This document shows, piece by piece, positions 1-6,949 of a stretch of DNA of 13,402 bases; positions within the stretch are counted from its first letter, which is position 1; each line of letters begins with the position of its first letter. Source of the stretch: UA16 sp965661575 (GTDB lineage Bacteria; Bacteroidota; Bacteroidia; Flavobacteriales_D; Sanyastnellaceae); contig CBFIEJ010000050.1 of assembly GCA_965661575.1 (NCBI GenBank), positions 1-13,402 on the forward strand. The letters are read 5' to 3'. The position numbers and the translations under genes are program-made. The notes beneath the pieces were generated by a model. It made no database searches and was not told the origin of the DNA. It worked only from the letters and a program-made list of their open reading frames with translations.

Positions 1-766
1 TGGGGGCGAATTCGCATCCAGTTTCCGAACCGGGATATGCTGGAGCATCAGGATCATAATTGCATGCATTGTCATTGCTGCATCCAATTGGTCCGCAATC
101 GGTGCAGTTGAATTGCTGACCTAAGACAAAGGGATCCGATCCATCTGCTGGCTGAATCAAGGCGTGCAAAGTTCCAGCAAGGCAGTCGCTGCTTGTGAAT
201 TGTGCGACCAACACTTTGAGGTTACTTCCTGAGAGCCCATTCGAAGAGGAAGCTGGAGCTGACCAACCACCGCCCAAATCGCTGGTTATCAGTATGTCGT
301 TGCCTGAGGTTGCAGAAGGCGAGAATAAATTCGTTACCCATTGCTGCGCCAAATCTTCGTCGGTCTGTATGAAGTCTTCACCGTTTGCTGCATTCGGCTC
401 ATGCTCAATGCCGATGGTTACATAGCTGTCGTAGGAAAGGGAAGGGTAGGTAGCAAGGCCGATCAAGGAAATGCCTGATGCACTCGGACCAGACGCATAG
501 ATGCTGTTGAAGAACCCGTTTGGAGCGTATAATTGAGTGGGATTTTCGGTGTTGCCGAAGACCGATAAGACTCTGTCTTCGGGGTCTGCAGTTTCGATGT
601 AAAAGCGGTAGGTTGTGTGATCTGTAAGGTCAACTTCATCCACCATTCCGGTGTGTTCCGCTACAATATCGATGGACATTTTGTAATCTTGGGCGACTGC
701 TGGATTTAAAAATCCGTAAACAATCGCGCAGATCCAGAGAATCCTGGTTAGGCAATTTTGGCTCAT
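1..766 (-). CDS. Secreted repeat-containing protein, N-terminal part (cut by left window edge)
   Basis: This frame is open on the minus strand from an ATG at 764-766 to the window edge, giving 255 codons with no stop. Residues 1-26 look like a Sec signal peptide: a short polar start with an Arg, a hydrophobic core (ILWICAIVYGFL), then a cleavage-like AVAQ before DYK. Residues 27-220 form a soluble, probably beta-rich domain with an Asp- and Gly-rich composition and the segment TYPSLSYDSYVTIG (106-119), a pattern I associate with secreted proteins of marine Bacteroidota. Residues 221-251 are Cys-rich (CTDCGPIGC) and lead into a Cys/Asn repeat starting GCSNDNACNYDPD (228-240), related to those in the next gene. 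The C-terminus, and so any sorting domain, lies outside the window. The catalytic role is unknown; adhesion or surface display is only a guess. Upstream lies the 216-base gap, so it probably has its own promoter. Confidence 0.85.
   Translation of the reverse strand, partial: MSQNCLTRILWICAIVYGFLNPAVAQDYKMSIDIVAEHTGMVDEVDLTDHTTYRFYIETADPEDRVLSVFGNTENPTQLYAPNGFFNSIYASGPSASGISLIGLATYPSLSYDSYVTIGIEHEPNAANGEDFIQTDEDLAQQWVTNLFSPSATSGNDILITSDLGGGWSAPASSSNGLSGSNLKVLVAQFTSSDCLAGTLHALIQPADGSDPFVLGQQFNCTDCGPIGCSNDNACNYDPDAPAYPGSETGCEFAP
14..85 (-). repeat. Cys/Asn repeat module (24-residue variant) in the left secreted protein
   Basis: The module begins GCSNDNACNYDPDAP and ends at a Cys of ETGC. It matches the modules of the neighbouring nuclease in GC(S/T), the ACNY core, Asp/Pro spacing and terminal Cys, but carries a three-residue insertion (AYPGSE region) in place of the usual DDGSC ending. 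Modules of this kind recur in secreted proteins of Bacteroidota. They may be disulfide- or metal-stabilised linkers, which is inference. Confidence 0.7.
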
Positions 767-982
767 GTCAGACAATTTGGGACTCCTAATATAGGGACTC
801 AAGGTCGATTAAGACCAATTCGTCGACATAAATAAAAATTGCTTGACTTTTTCGAAGAAGCTAGTTGAATAAATGGCTCATTTCCAGGTCTTTTGTGCCC
901 ATCAAAATCGCTCATCAAGCGTGTGCCTCAAAAGAACAATGAGATCAACGCGGGAATCAAGAAATACCGGATAAAACTGAGC
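767..982. other. Intergenic gap, 216 bases
   Basis: This is the only sizeable non-coding stretch in the window. It separates the stop of the nuclease gene from the start of the left-edge gene, both on the minus strand. It is AT-rich around 820-880. I see a possible promoter near 786-793 and a short direct repeat around it. No tRNA-like cloverleaf and no convincing hairpin followed by a T-run is visible. Confidence 0.6.
786..793 (-). promoter_or_regulatory. Possible Bacteroidota -7 element for the left-edge gene
   Basis: On the minus strand this reads TATATTAG, one mismatch from the Bacteroidota -7 consensus TAnnTTTG. A TTGG about 22 bases upstream could serve as the -33 element. It lies 20 bases from the proposed ATG at 766. 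Two copies of GGGACTC (plus strand 779-785 and 794-800) flank it, 15 bases apart. This is weak pattern evidence only. Confidence 0.3.
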
Positions 983-2767
983 TTAGGGGCAACTACCGCC
1001 AAAGTCTGTGAGTAGGAGCAGAAGGTCCCCGACTGTGATGACATTGTCGCCGTTGATGTCAGTTGCACAGGTATTTACATTGTCGTTGAAGAGGCAACTT
1101 GCATCATCAAACGTAGCCGTGGGATTGAAGTTTACGGCGCTGTCGTAGGTGCATCCTGGTACCTGACAAATGGCGAAATCACAGCTGTTGTCATCGATGG
1201 TCGTCAATGGGTCGAAATTACAAGCTGACGGATAGCTGCAGCCGTAGACATCTTCTTCAATTTCAATATCCGTGCTGCACGATCCTATTGCCGAATGTTG
1301 TCCGTAATCAGACCAGTCATCGGAGTCCATGACAATCCATTCTGAATCGTCGGCATTGGTTCCTGCGGAGGCAAGCCAATCACCATTGTTTCCATCGAGA
1401 ACTTCTGGCTTCCTGATCAGGGTGTGGTTTTGTGTGGCGTTGTCGGTGCCTGCTACGCTCCATCCTGAGCCAGGGTCAGCATCCCAATTCCCGATGATAT
1501 CGAGAAGCTCAAAATCTTCTGGGGTGCCGTATACAAGACCGAATCCGTCGTCTCCATTGGACAAACTGCTGTAGGTGAAATCGGCACTGTTGAGCAATTC
1601 TAGTTCAGCTTGCGAGTGAACAATTTTATACACTCCACCGGGCGCGATGACCGCCGTTGTGGGCAACTCAACCCAATTTTCAAAATTGCCTGGTGTGCTT
1701 GGAGCATTCACTGTATGGGCCAGCGCGTAGCCAATCAAAGAAACCTCAACCACTCCCGGGTTGTAAATTTCGAGGTACTTATTGTTTGAACTGCCCTCGC
1801 CATATTCACTGAAAAACAACGAACAACTGGACAACGCGTTACCCTCACAATCAAGTCCAGATTCGGGGAAGATGCACGAGCCATCGTCCGTATTTGCCTG
1901 AGAGTTGTAATTGCAAGCGATGGGGTCGGTGCAACCCTCCACAATTTCTCCTGACCAAAACCAAGCGGGTTCCACCCATTCGGGGTGAGAGATGAAAGGG
2001 TTGGCGTTGCCTTGGGTTTCTTGGATTCGATTGTTTCGTGTTGATTCAAATCCTGAGACGGGATCGTCGATATGCCATTGAAAAAACATTTCGGGGTCGC
2101 CGAGTGATTCCATACTTCCTGCTTGGGAAGGGTACATGGTATAAAAATAAAAGACCTTCCGGGCAATGTCTCCCTTGACATCGTCTCGGGGCTCCCAAAG
2201 GTCGCCGGAGCGTTTCGACCAGTTTTCCGGATCTTGAGGTATGTTATTTTGGGTGACATAACTGCCATTCGCAGCTATTCCATACCATTGGGCATTTTCA
2301 TCAACAATTTCGCTGTACGGGGAATTACCTCGCGATGAGTTGGCACTGCCATGTGAAGGGCGAATGTTGAAGAGATCAGACTTCATGGGTGAAATTCCAC
2401 CAAAAAAACTTTGAGGAATGATGTGCTCGGTATTGATGGGGTCGAGGTAAGTCGTGTATTCAGAGGCCTGCTCGAATCCTGTATAGATGCAATAAATAGA
2501 GCCGTCAAGTTCATCGGTATACCCAAACATTTGGGACCTTGCTCCATTGTATCCCAGGTCACTGAAATAGGGATTGTACCACTCTGCTTTGAGCCAGTCT
2601 CGAAGTGCCTCAGAATTCAATCCTGCAGGTGCATCAGGTTGTGCAATTGCACTGGTAGCAACGATACAAATAGCTGCTGCGGTAGAGAAGACTCCTTTGA
2701 GCCCCACGTTCAATTTTTGTGAACCAAGCATTGAGGTGATGTTTTTAAAGCTAGTCATTTTCAACAT
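983..2767 (-). CDS. Secreted endonuclease I-family nuclease with lamin-tail-like domain and dockerin-like tail
   Basis: This encodes a 594-aa exported DNA/RNA-degrading enzyme. Residues 1-43 carry a long signal peptide ending ATSAIAQ. Residues about 44-275 match the endonuclease I family (Pfam Endonuclease_1): NTEHIIPQSFF (112-122) supplies the EH pair expected in the metal-dependent active site, followed by DLFNIRP (131-137) and NSSRGN (143-148). A Cys/Asn repeat (278-298) follows, then a lamin-tail-like (LTD) beta-sandwich (about 316-491; SEYGEGSSNNKYLEIYNPG), two more repeats (509-529 and 538-558), and a terminal loop DINGDNVITVGDLLLLL (570-586) ending FGGSCP. This tail resembles half a dockerin with one EF-hand and is not a standard T9SS sorting domain. 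The start is uncertain: ATGs at 2767, 2758 and 2731 all keep the hydrophobic core. The longer frame from 2854 would overlap the upstream hydrolase gene and add a non-signal-like N-terminus, so I rejected it. The likely role is extracellular nucleic acid breakdown for phosphorus or nucleotides (inferred). Confidence 0.9.
   Translation of the reverse strand: MLKMTSFKNITSMLGSQKLNVGLKGVFSTAAAICIVATSAIAQPDAPAGLNSEALRDWLKAEWYNPYFSDLGYNGARSQMFGYTDELDGSIYCIYTGFEQASEYTTYLDPINTEHIIPQSFFGGISPMKSDLFNIRPSHGSANSSRGNSPYSEIVDENAQWYGIAANGSYVTQNNIPQDPENWSKRSGDLWEPRDDVKGDIARKVFYFYTMYPSQAGSMESLGDPEMFFQWHIDDPVSGFESTRNNRIQETQGNANPFISHPEWVEPAWFWSGEIVEGCTDPIACNYNSQANTDDGSCIFPESGLDCEGNALSSCSLFFSEYGEGSSNNKYLEIYNPGVVEVSLIGYALAHTVNAPSTPGNFENWVELPTTAVIAPGGVYKIVHSQAELELLNSADFTYSSLSNGDDGFGLVYGTPEDFELLDIIGNWDADPGSGWSVAGTDNATQNHTLIRKPEVLDGNNGDWLASAGTNADDSEWIVMDSDDWSDYGQHSAIGSCSTDIEIEEDVYGCSYPSACNFDPLTTIDDNSCDFAICQVPGCTYDSAVNFNPTATFDDASCLFNDNVNTCATDINGDNVITVGDLLLLLTDFGGSCP
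1094..1156 (-). repeat. Cys/Asn repeat module 3 of the nuclease
   Basis: This is a 21-residue module starting GCTYDSAVNFNPTAT and ending DDASC. The internal Cys present in the other copies (ACNY/ACNF) is Val here (AVNF), so the internal disulfide or ligand position is lost in this copy. Confidence 0.7.
1181..1243 (-). repeat. Cys/Asn repeat module 2 of the nuclease
   Basis: This is a 21-residue module starting GCSYPSACNFDPLTT and ending DDNSC. All three Cys positions are kept. It is separated from module 3 by only eight residues (DFAICQVP). Confidence 0.75.
1874..1936 (-). repeat. Cys/Asn repeat module 1 of the nuclease
   Basis: This is a 21-residue module starting GCTDPIACNYNSQAN and ending DDGSC. 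It sits exactly between the endonuclease I domain and the lamin-tail-like domain, so it acts as an interdomain linker. It is the most canonical copy in the window. Confidence 0.8.
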
Positions 2768-2792
2768 GTTAAAGTACGGAATATTATCCGCT

Positions 2793-4385
2793 TTAAGGTG
2801 TTTGGTCCCGAACAAAATGAAGCTCGGTGAAATCAAAGTCAGGGTTGGGGACATCTACGTCGAGCGCTGAAATTTTACCAAGCGCATCAACGGTGAAGTG
2901 GACCATGCCACTTGGCAGCATCATCTGTTCGGACCAATTCAGTTCAAACGTGTCGTAATGCCAATGGCTCAACTCAGCGCTGAACAGTGGCGTTTGGATA
3001 AATTGTAGACTCAATTGGCTGTCAATCGCGCTGATTTCAATGGACCCATACATTTTGTCAGTATAGATTCCGGTGTAATCGGTAATGGGATGGGAGGCGT
3101 TCGTATTGGCAATGCGTGATGCGTTTTTAGCTTCAATTTCTTTTGCATCATTTTCCACTTTATCAGTTCTGTTGGCTTCTAAGAAATTGAGCAAATTGAA
3201 GTCGAAATTACCATCAAGTAGCACGTCTAAGAAATCGTAACCAAGCGCCCAAGGCACGGAACTGTTGGTGTTCGTGACAATGAAAATGCCAAGTTTCTCA
3301 TCGGGAACAAGCATTTGTCGGGAGATCATACCATCGTAACCACCAGAGTGTCCAACAATTTTTCGGCCATGCAGCGTGGTCATTTCCCAGCCAAGTCCAT
3401 ATCCCCGGAAATGAATGGAAGGCATTTTGGACTGGTACCAATTTGAAACGGGAATTGGCGTGTGCATGGTCCACATCTCTTTGGTCTGGGTTCGACTCCA
3501 GAGCCTTTTGTCGGCAATTCGGCCACTGTCAAGTTGTACTGTCATCCATTTGGCCATGTCCTTGACATTCGTGATCAATGCACCGGCAGGTGCAACATTG
3601 TCCCAGTTGATCCAATCGATTGGAACGAGGTTGCCGTCTTTGGTCTCGTTATGCGGGTGTGCAGCAATTTTGGTTCCATCCAAATCTGCAGTGCTTAATA
3701 TGGAATGGTCCATACCAATGGGCTTGAGGAGTGAGTCTTGAATGCATTTTTCCCAAGTGGTCCCGGTAACAACTTCGATGATTTTACCCGCAGCAATGTA
3801 GAGGATGTTTTGGTATCCAAATTCAGTTCGAAACGAACTGACGGGCTCTAAATATTGAGCCTTCTCCAAGACTTCTTCTGATGTCCAACTCGTGCCATAC
3901 CAGAGTAAATCACCTGAAAATGTGGCAAGACCTGAGCGGTGGCAGAGCAAGTCGCGAATGCGAAGCTCCGATGTCACATAGGGATCATATAGTTTAAATT
4001 CAGGAAGGTAATCTGTGACGTGATCGTCCCAATCGATTTTTTGAGCAGAAACCAATTGGGCAAGGGCAGCGCTTGTAAATGCTTTCGTGTTTGAGGCTAC
4101 AGCATAAAGTGCATCGGACGTCGCCTCTGCAGTGCGCGTCATGTCAAGTTTTCCATAGGATTTGCTCCAGACTAATTCACCTTCGTGCACGATACCCACA
4201 GAGAGCGATGGCAAATTCATACTTTGTACAGCGCGTGACATGGCTTGATCGATCTCAGAAAACTGTTTGGACTTGATCGATACTTGGCCAAATGAAAAGG
4301 TGGAAAAGACCAGCGCAATCGCTACACATGTCACTGAGGTGGTGAGAGATCGAGTCAAACGCAATGTCAAGAAAGAGCGAAACAT
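2793..4385 (-). CDS. Exported serine hydrolase, beta-lactamase/class C family, with DUF3471-like C-terminus
   Basis: This 530-aa protein belongs to the beta-lactamase/penicillin-binding-protein-like serine hydrolase family (Pfam Beta-lactamase). Residues 1-34 are a signal peptide (hydrophobic CVAIALVFSTFSFGQ), placing the enzyme in the periplasm or outside the cell. The catalytic set is complete: SNTK (98-101) with nucleophile Ser98 and Lys101, YQN (191-193), and HSGG (346-349) in place of the KTG box, as is usual for esterase or peptidase members. Residues about 433-527 form a separate beta-rich tail (DYTGIYTDKMYGSIEI...) resembling DUF3471, common in Bacteroidota homologues. The substrate cannot be read from sequence: D-amino peptides, esters or beta-lactams are all possible, so it should not be called a resistance gene. 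The nuclease gene starts about 25 bases downstream on the same strand and may be co-transcribed. The divergent Smr gene begins 13 bases upstream. Confidence 0.92.
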   Translation of the reverse strand: MFRSFLTLRLTRSLTTSVTCVAIALVFSTFSFGQVSIKSKQFSEIDQAMSRAVQSMNLPSLSVGIVHEGELVWSKSYGKLDMTRTAEATSDALYAVASNTKAFTSAALAQLVSAQKIDWDDHVTDYLPEFKLYDPYVTSELRIRDLLCHRSGLATFSGDLLWYGTSWTSEEVLEKAQYLEPVSSFRTEFGYQNILYIAAGKIIEVVTGTTWEKCIQDSLLKPIGMDHSILSTADLDGTKIAAHPHNETKDGNLVPIDWINWDNVAPAGALITNVKDMAKWMTVQLDSGRIADKRLWSRTQTKEMWTMHTPIPVSNWYQSKMPSIHFRGYGLGWEMTTLHGRKIVGHSGGYDGMISRQMLVPDEKLGIFIVTNTNSSVPWALGYDFLDVLLDGNFDFNLLNFLEANRTDKVENDAKEIEAKNASRIANTNASHPITDYTGIYTDKMYGSIEISAIDSQLSLQFIQTPLFSAELSHWHYDTFELNWSEQMMLPSGMVHFTVDALGKISALDVDVPNPDFDFTELHFVRDQTP

Positions 4386-4398
4386 GAAGACAGATTAA

Positions 4399-5031
4399 AT
4401 GAACAGGTTGACTAATTTCGCCTACATGGGATTGAATGCACTAAAAGTTGGAACAAAAGTTCGTTTTTTGGATGAAGTTGGGAATGGCATTGTGACCAAG
4501 ATTCTGTCCGAAGCGAAAGTTATGGTGGAGGATGATAGTGGTTTTGAATACCCCTATGACGCATCTCGCTTATTGGTAATCGAAGACGCCAAGGAGGAAA
4601 AGATGGCATACGAACGCGTCATTCCTTCGGTCCTTGAAATCGTTCAGCAAGACCTTTCAGCTGAACGGAAAACCCGAATCGAGAAGGACTTTAAGACCAA
4701 ATACAAGGAAGCCAATGCTCGATCCAATGAACGTTCGGACATGGAAGTTGACTTGCATATGCACGCCATTGTTGATTCTCAGTCAGGGTTGGAGCCGTCA
4801 ACGATGCTTGAATTACAGCTCGCTCACTTTGAGCGCATGTTGCAAATTGGTATTCGTCAACGAATGAAAAAGTTGGTGTTCATCCATGGCATTGGCCAAG
4901 GTGTTTTACGGCATCAAATTTGGAGCCGAGTGGACCAATACTATCCGGATTGCAGCTGCCGTTCCGCAGATCCCCGAGAGTATGGAAGTGGCGCGACCGA
5001 AGTGTGGATTGGTGAACGCGCGTTCAACTGA
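4399..5031 (+). CDS. Smr-domain protein with DUF2027-like N-terminus
   Basis: This is a 210-aa cytoplasmic protein. Residues about 14-62 (VGTKVRFLDEVGNGIVTKI) match the small beta-barrel that opens DUF2027 proteins of Bacteroidota. The C-terminal Smr domain is shown by VDLHMH (117-122), the DLH motif, and FIHGIGQGVLR (161-171), the HGxGxGxLR motif. Smr domains bind or cut nucleic acid in other proteins; the role of stand-alone Bacteroidota members is not established. The start could be ATG 4399 or ATG 4426 (MGLNALKVGTK), and the latter fits the usual family start just before the barrel equally well. Residues 63-112 are charged and probably helical. I recall other family members being longer, with an extra middle domain, so this is a short version. 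Its TGA abuts the stop of the convergent downstream gene. Confidence 0.9.
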   Translation: MNRLTNFAYMGLNALKVGTKVRFLDEVGNGIVTKILSEAKVMVEDDSGFEYPYDASRLLVIEDAKEEKMAYERVIPSVLEIVQQDLSAERKTRIEKDFKTKYKEANARSNERSDMEVDLHMHAIVDSQSGLEPSTMLELQLAHFERMLQIGIRQRMKKLVFIHGIGQGVLRHQIWSRVDQYYPDCSCRSADPREYGSGATEVWIGERAFN

Positions 5032-5034
5032 TCA
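5029..5034. other. Abutting stop codons of two convergent genes (TGATCA)
   Basis: The palindrome TGATCA supplies TGA to the plus-strand Smr gene (5029-5031) and, read on the other strand, TGA to the minus-strand gene (5034-5032). No base separates the two coding regions, so any terminator for either transcript must lie inside the opposing gene. Confidence 0.9.
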
Positions 5035-5985
5035 ATCTCGGGCGTCTTGTCCTTGTTTTTTCTTTTCAGCCCACTCGCGAGCAATCACGTTTAAGTTGCG
5101 CTCGGGATCATTGATTTGGAGGCGAGAAAGGTCAACGCTAAAAGCAGGGTCAAGTGCCTCTTTGCTCAGCAACTTGAATGCGTATACCGCTCGGTCTTCA
5201 TAATCGCTGAGTTGCAACGTTTCAATGGGGAATTTATTCACCGCCGCAGGCAAAATCACTGCTTCAATGGGTTGTAGCTTCAGCCAGTTGATCATGGCTT
5301 TCGCTTGATTTGAATCCTTTTCACCCAAAGTCAATCGGTAAGTGCCTTGATTGTCGGTCAGAGTGTAGGTGATTTTTTCGCCTTCATTCTCAATTTTCCA
5401 TTCACCTTCTCTTTTTTTCGCCACTGTGGTTCCATTGCCCATCATGCCGCTCATTTCGGCAAGTTTTTTGGAAACGTAGTTGCCTTGATTGGAATTCAAG
5501 AACAGTGTCGCCATGCGTCGCTGCTCAGTATCAAACCAAAGCCATTCCTGATTTCGAGTGGTATCACCATGCCATATGAAAGGACCATCTTTGAGCTGGT
5601 CGTCAAACCAGAAGCGCTGAACAATTGAACGCCCAGCTCGAGAGACTTCGATATCCATGCATTGGTGCCATTCTAAAACTGCTTCACCGAGCGCTGAACG
5701 GGAAAGGGCGTTGATCTCTTTGTTCAGGTTGATTTGGCGTTCAACTTGAACTTGTCGAGCCGAATCCATCCGTGCAGAATCGGCAAGGATTTTTTCAAAG
5801 GCCAAAGGCGCCATCTTCAGAGAGTCATCGGTGATGGCATTGGGCGTGTTTTGTTCGTCGGAGTGATCGACTTGCGTGTGAGCGGGAGAGGTGCAAAAGA
5901 GAGAAAGTACCAGGGCTGGAAAGATCGCATGGCCCATGTTTGCGAAGTTCTTCATGAAAACGAAGATACACTTCTTCTTCCACAT
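5032..5985 (-). CDS. Exported protein of unknown function (coupled to the 308-aa gene)
   Basis: I do not recognise this 317-aa protein. The N-terminus (MWKKKCIFVF then MKNFANMGHAIFPALVLSLFCTSPAHTQ) looks like a signal peptide cleaved near residue 38. Residues about 64-92 are charged and probably helical (ILADSARMDSARQVQVERQ). Residues 105-235 are rich in Trp and beta-prone, with FWFDDQ, EWLWFDTEQRRMATLF and a Met/Gly stretch MSGMMGNG (178-185); this layout weakly recalls DUF4412-type proteins, which I cannot confirm. The tail is lysine-rich (EWAEKKKQGQ). I chose ATG 5985 because it overlaps the upstream stop as TGATG, a typical translational-coupling junction. ATG 5955 (MKNFANM) gives a cleaner signal peptide and is the main alternative. 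The longer frame from 6009 would overlap the upstream gene by 25 bases. Confidence 0.8.
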   Translation of the reverse strand: MWKKKCIFVFMKNFANMGHAIFPALVLSLFCTSPAHTQVDHSDEQNTPNAITDDSLKMAPLAFEKILADSARMDSARQVQVERQINLNKEINALSRSALGEAVLEWHQCMDIEVSRAGRSIVQRFWFDDQLKDGPFIWHGDTTRNQEWLWFDTEQRRMATLFLNSNQGNYVSKKLAEMSGMMGNGTTVAKKREGEWKIENEGEKITYTLTDNQGTYRLTLGEKDSNQAKAMINWLKLQPIEAVILPAAVNKFPIETLQLSDYEDRAVYAFKLLSKEALDPAFSVDLSRLQINDPERNLNVIAREWAEKKKQGQDARD

Positions 5986-6911
5986 CAATTGCGGGCGCGA
6001 CGACGCCATTTCTTTGGATTATTCCAAGGAATGTTTATCTCGGTATCACGGACTTCGATGTCTTCTTTCAAGACCCAATGGTTGCGATGCCAATAGAAGC
6101 CATCATAGGTAAAGTCCGGACCGTAAAATGTGGTGAAGTCCTTCATGGCGGGGTCTGAAGGGCTCAGGTGATCCATGACAATCATGCCCATGTCTTCCCT
6201 CCACTGCAAGGTCGTAGAAACGGCATCGTTGTATTCAAGGATGTGCCTTTTGACCGAACCTCTGCCTACGTCGATGATTGGAATTCCAAACTTTACTCGG
6301 TTTCCACTCACAGCCATGGTTTCGATGACTTTTCGATTTCTTAGGCCGTCAGCGCCGTCCCAACCGAGCAGTGTATAGACAGGATTGTTTCCTTGTTCTT
6401 GCACCAGAATGTCGTAATAAATGGCACCGGGCCAATTTTTGGAGGTGAAACGGTCTTTGGTATTGAATCCCTTGCGCCGTTGATTGCCTCGTTTGAATTG
6501 CAGTGGTGTTACAACTTGTTCATTGCTTCTGTCTCGCGTTATTACGAGGCCTCCGTATGCGTTTGTTCGATCACTGTATTCAACGTTCCAGGTGATCACG
6601 GCGACTCGATTTTCTTTTTCGCCGGCAGAGACGACGCCCATTCGCCGGGACAACGAGTCCGTATTCATTTCCCAGAAATCGGATTGTTCAAATGTGCTCA
6701 GCATCTCCGAGGCTAATGCTGAGTGAGCAAAAATTCGGGAGCTATCATCCGCTGCTCGTACAATTCTTTCGTGCAAGTCAATGAGGTATTGAACGGGATG
6801 GTCCTTGGAAGCCATATCGCCATTCAGTTTCAGATTTCCTTTTTGCCCGAAGGATGAGCCCACATGTGCGAGAACAAAAAGAAATACCAATGCTGTGCGG
6901 GCTCGAACCAT
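5985..6911 (-). CDS. Conserved exported Bacteroidota protein of unknown function
   Basis: This is a 308-aa protein with a clear signal peptide (residues 1-23, ARTALVFLFVLAHVGSSFGQ) and a soluble mature part. Distinctive segments are WPGAIYYDIL (160-169), YTLLGWDGADGLRNRKVIE (179-197) and DFTYDGFYWHRNHWVLKEDI (266-285), with a very basic end (KKWRRRARN). From memory the GWDG and YDGFYWHRNHW segments are typical of a family found widely in Bacteroidota and labelled hypothetical; no function is known to me. It lies 38 bases downstream of the ferredoxin gene and overlaps the next gene by one base (TGATG), so the three probably share a transcript. The mature protein has a single plausible domain after a helical region (40-95). 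Confidence 0.88.
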   Translation of the reverse strand: MVRARTALVFLFVLAHVGSSFGQKGNLKLNGDMASKDHPVQYLIDLHERIVRAADDSSRIFAHSALASEMLSTFEQSDFWEMNTDSLSRRMGVVSAGEKENRVAVITWNVEYSDRTNAYGGLVITRDRSNEQVVTPLQFKRGNQRRKGFNTKDRFTSKNWPGAIYYDILVQEQGNNPVYTLLGWDGADGLRNRKVIETMAVSGNRVKFGIPIIDVGRGSVKRHILEYNDAVSTTLQWREDMGMIVMDHLSPSDPAMKDFTTFYGPDFTYDGFYWHRNHWVLKEDIEVRDTEINIPWNNPKKWRRRARN

Positions 6912-6949
6912 CTTTTCTCAAACGGGGATGATCGGATTTAATTGTCTCC

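Noticed and set aside
909..921. Small hairpin CGCT-loop-AGCG downstream of the nuclease gene
   Set aside because: The stem is only four base pairs and no T-run follows on the transcribed strand, so it is not a convincing terminator.
1735..2268. 177-residue minus-strand open frame inside the nuclease gene
   Set aside because: It lies wholly within a well-supported coding region in another frame and shows no domain, signal or composition typical of a real protein.
2768..2854. N-terminal extension of the nuclease frame
   Set aside because: It runs into the end of the hydrolase gene and places a non-signal-like stretch before an otherwise normal signal peptide.
2793..4385. Reading the beta-lactamase-family protein as an antibiotic-resistance enzyme
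   Set aside because: The family is broad, the HSGG motif replaces KTG, and the DUF3471-like tail is typical of esterase or peptidase relatives; resistance is not supported.
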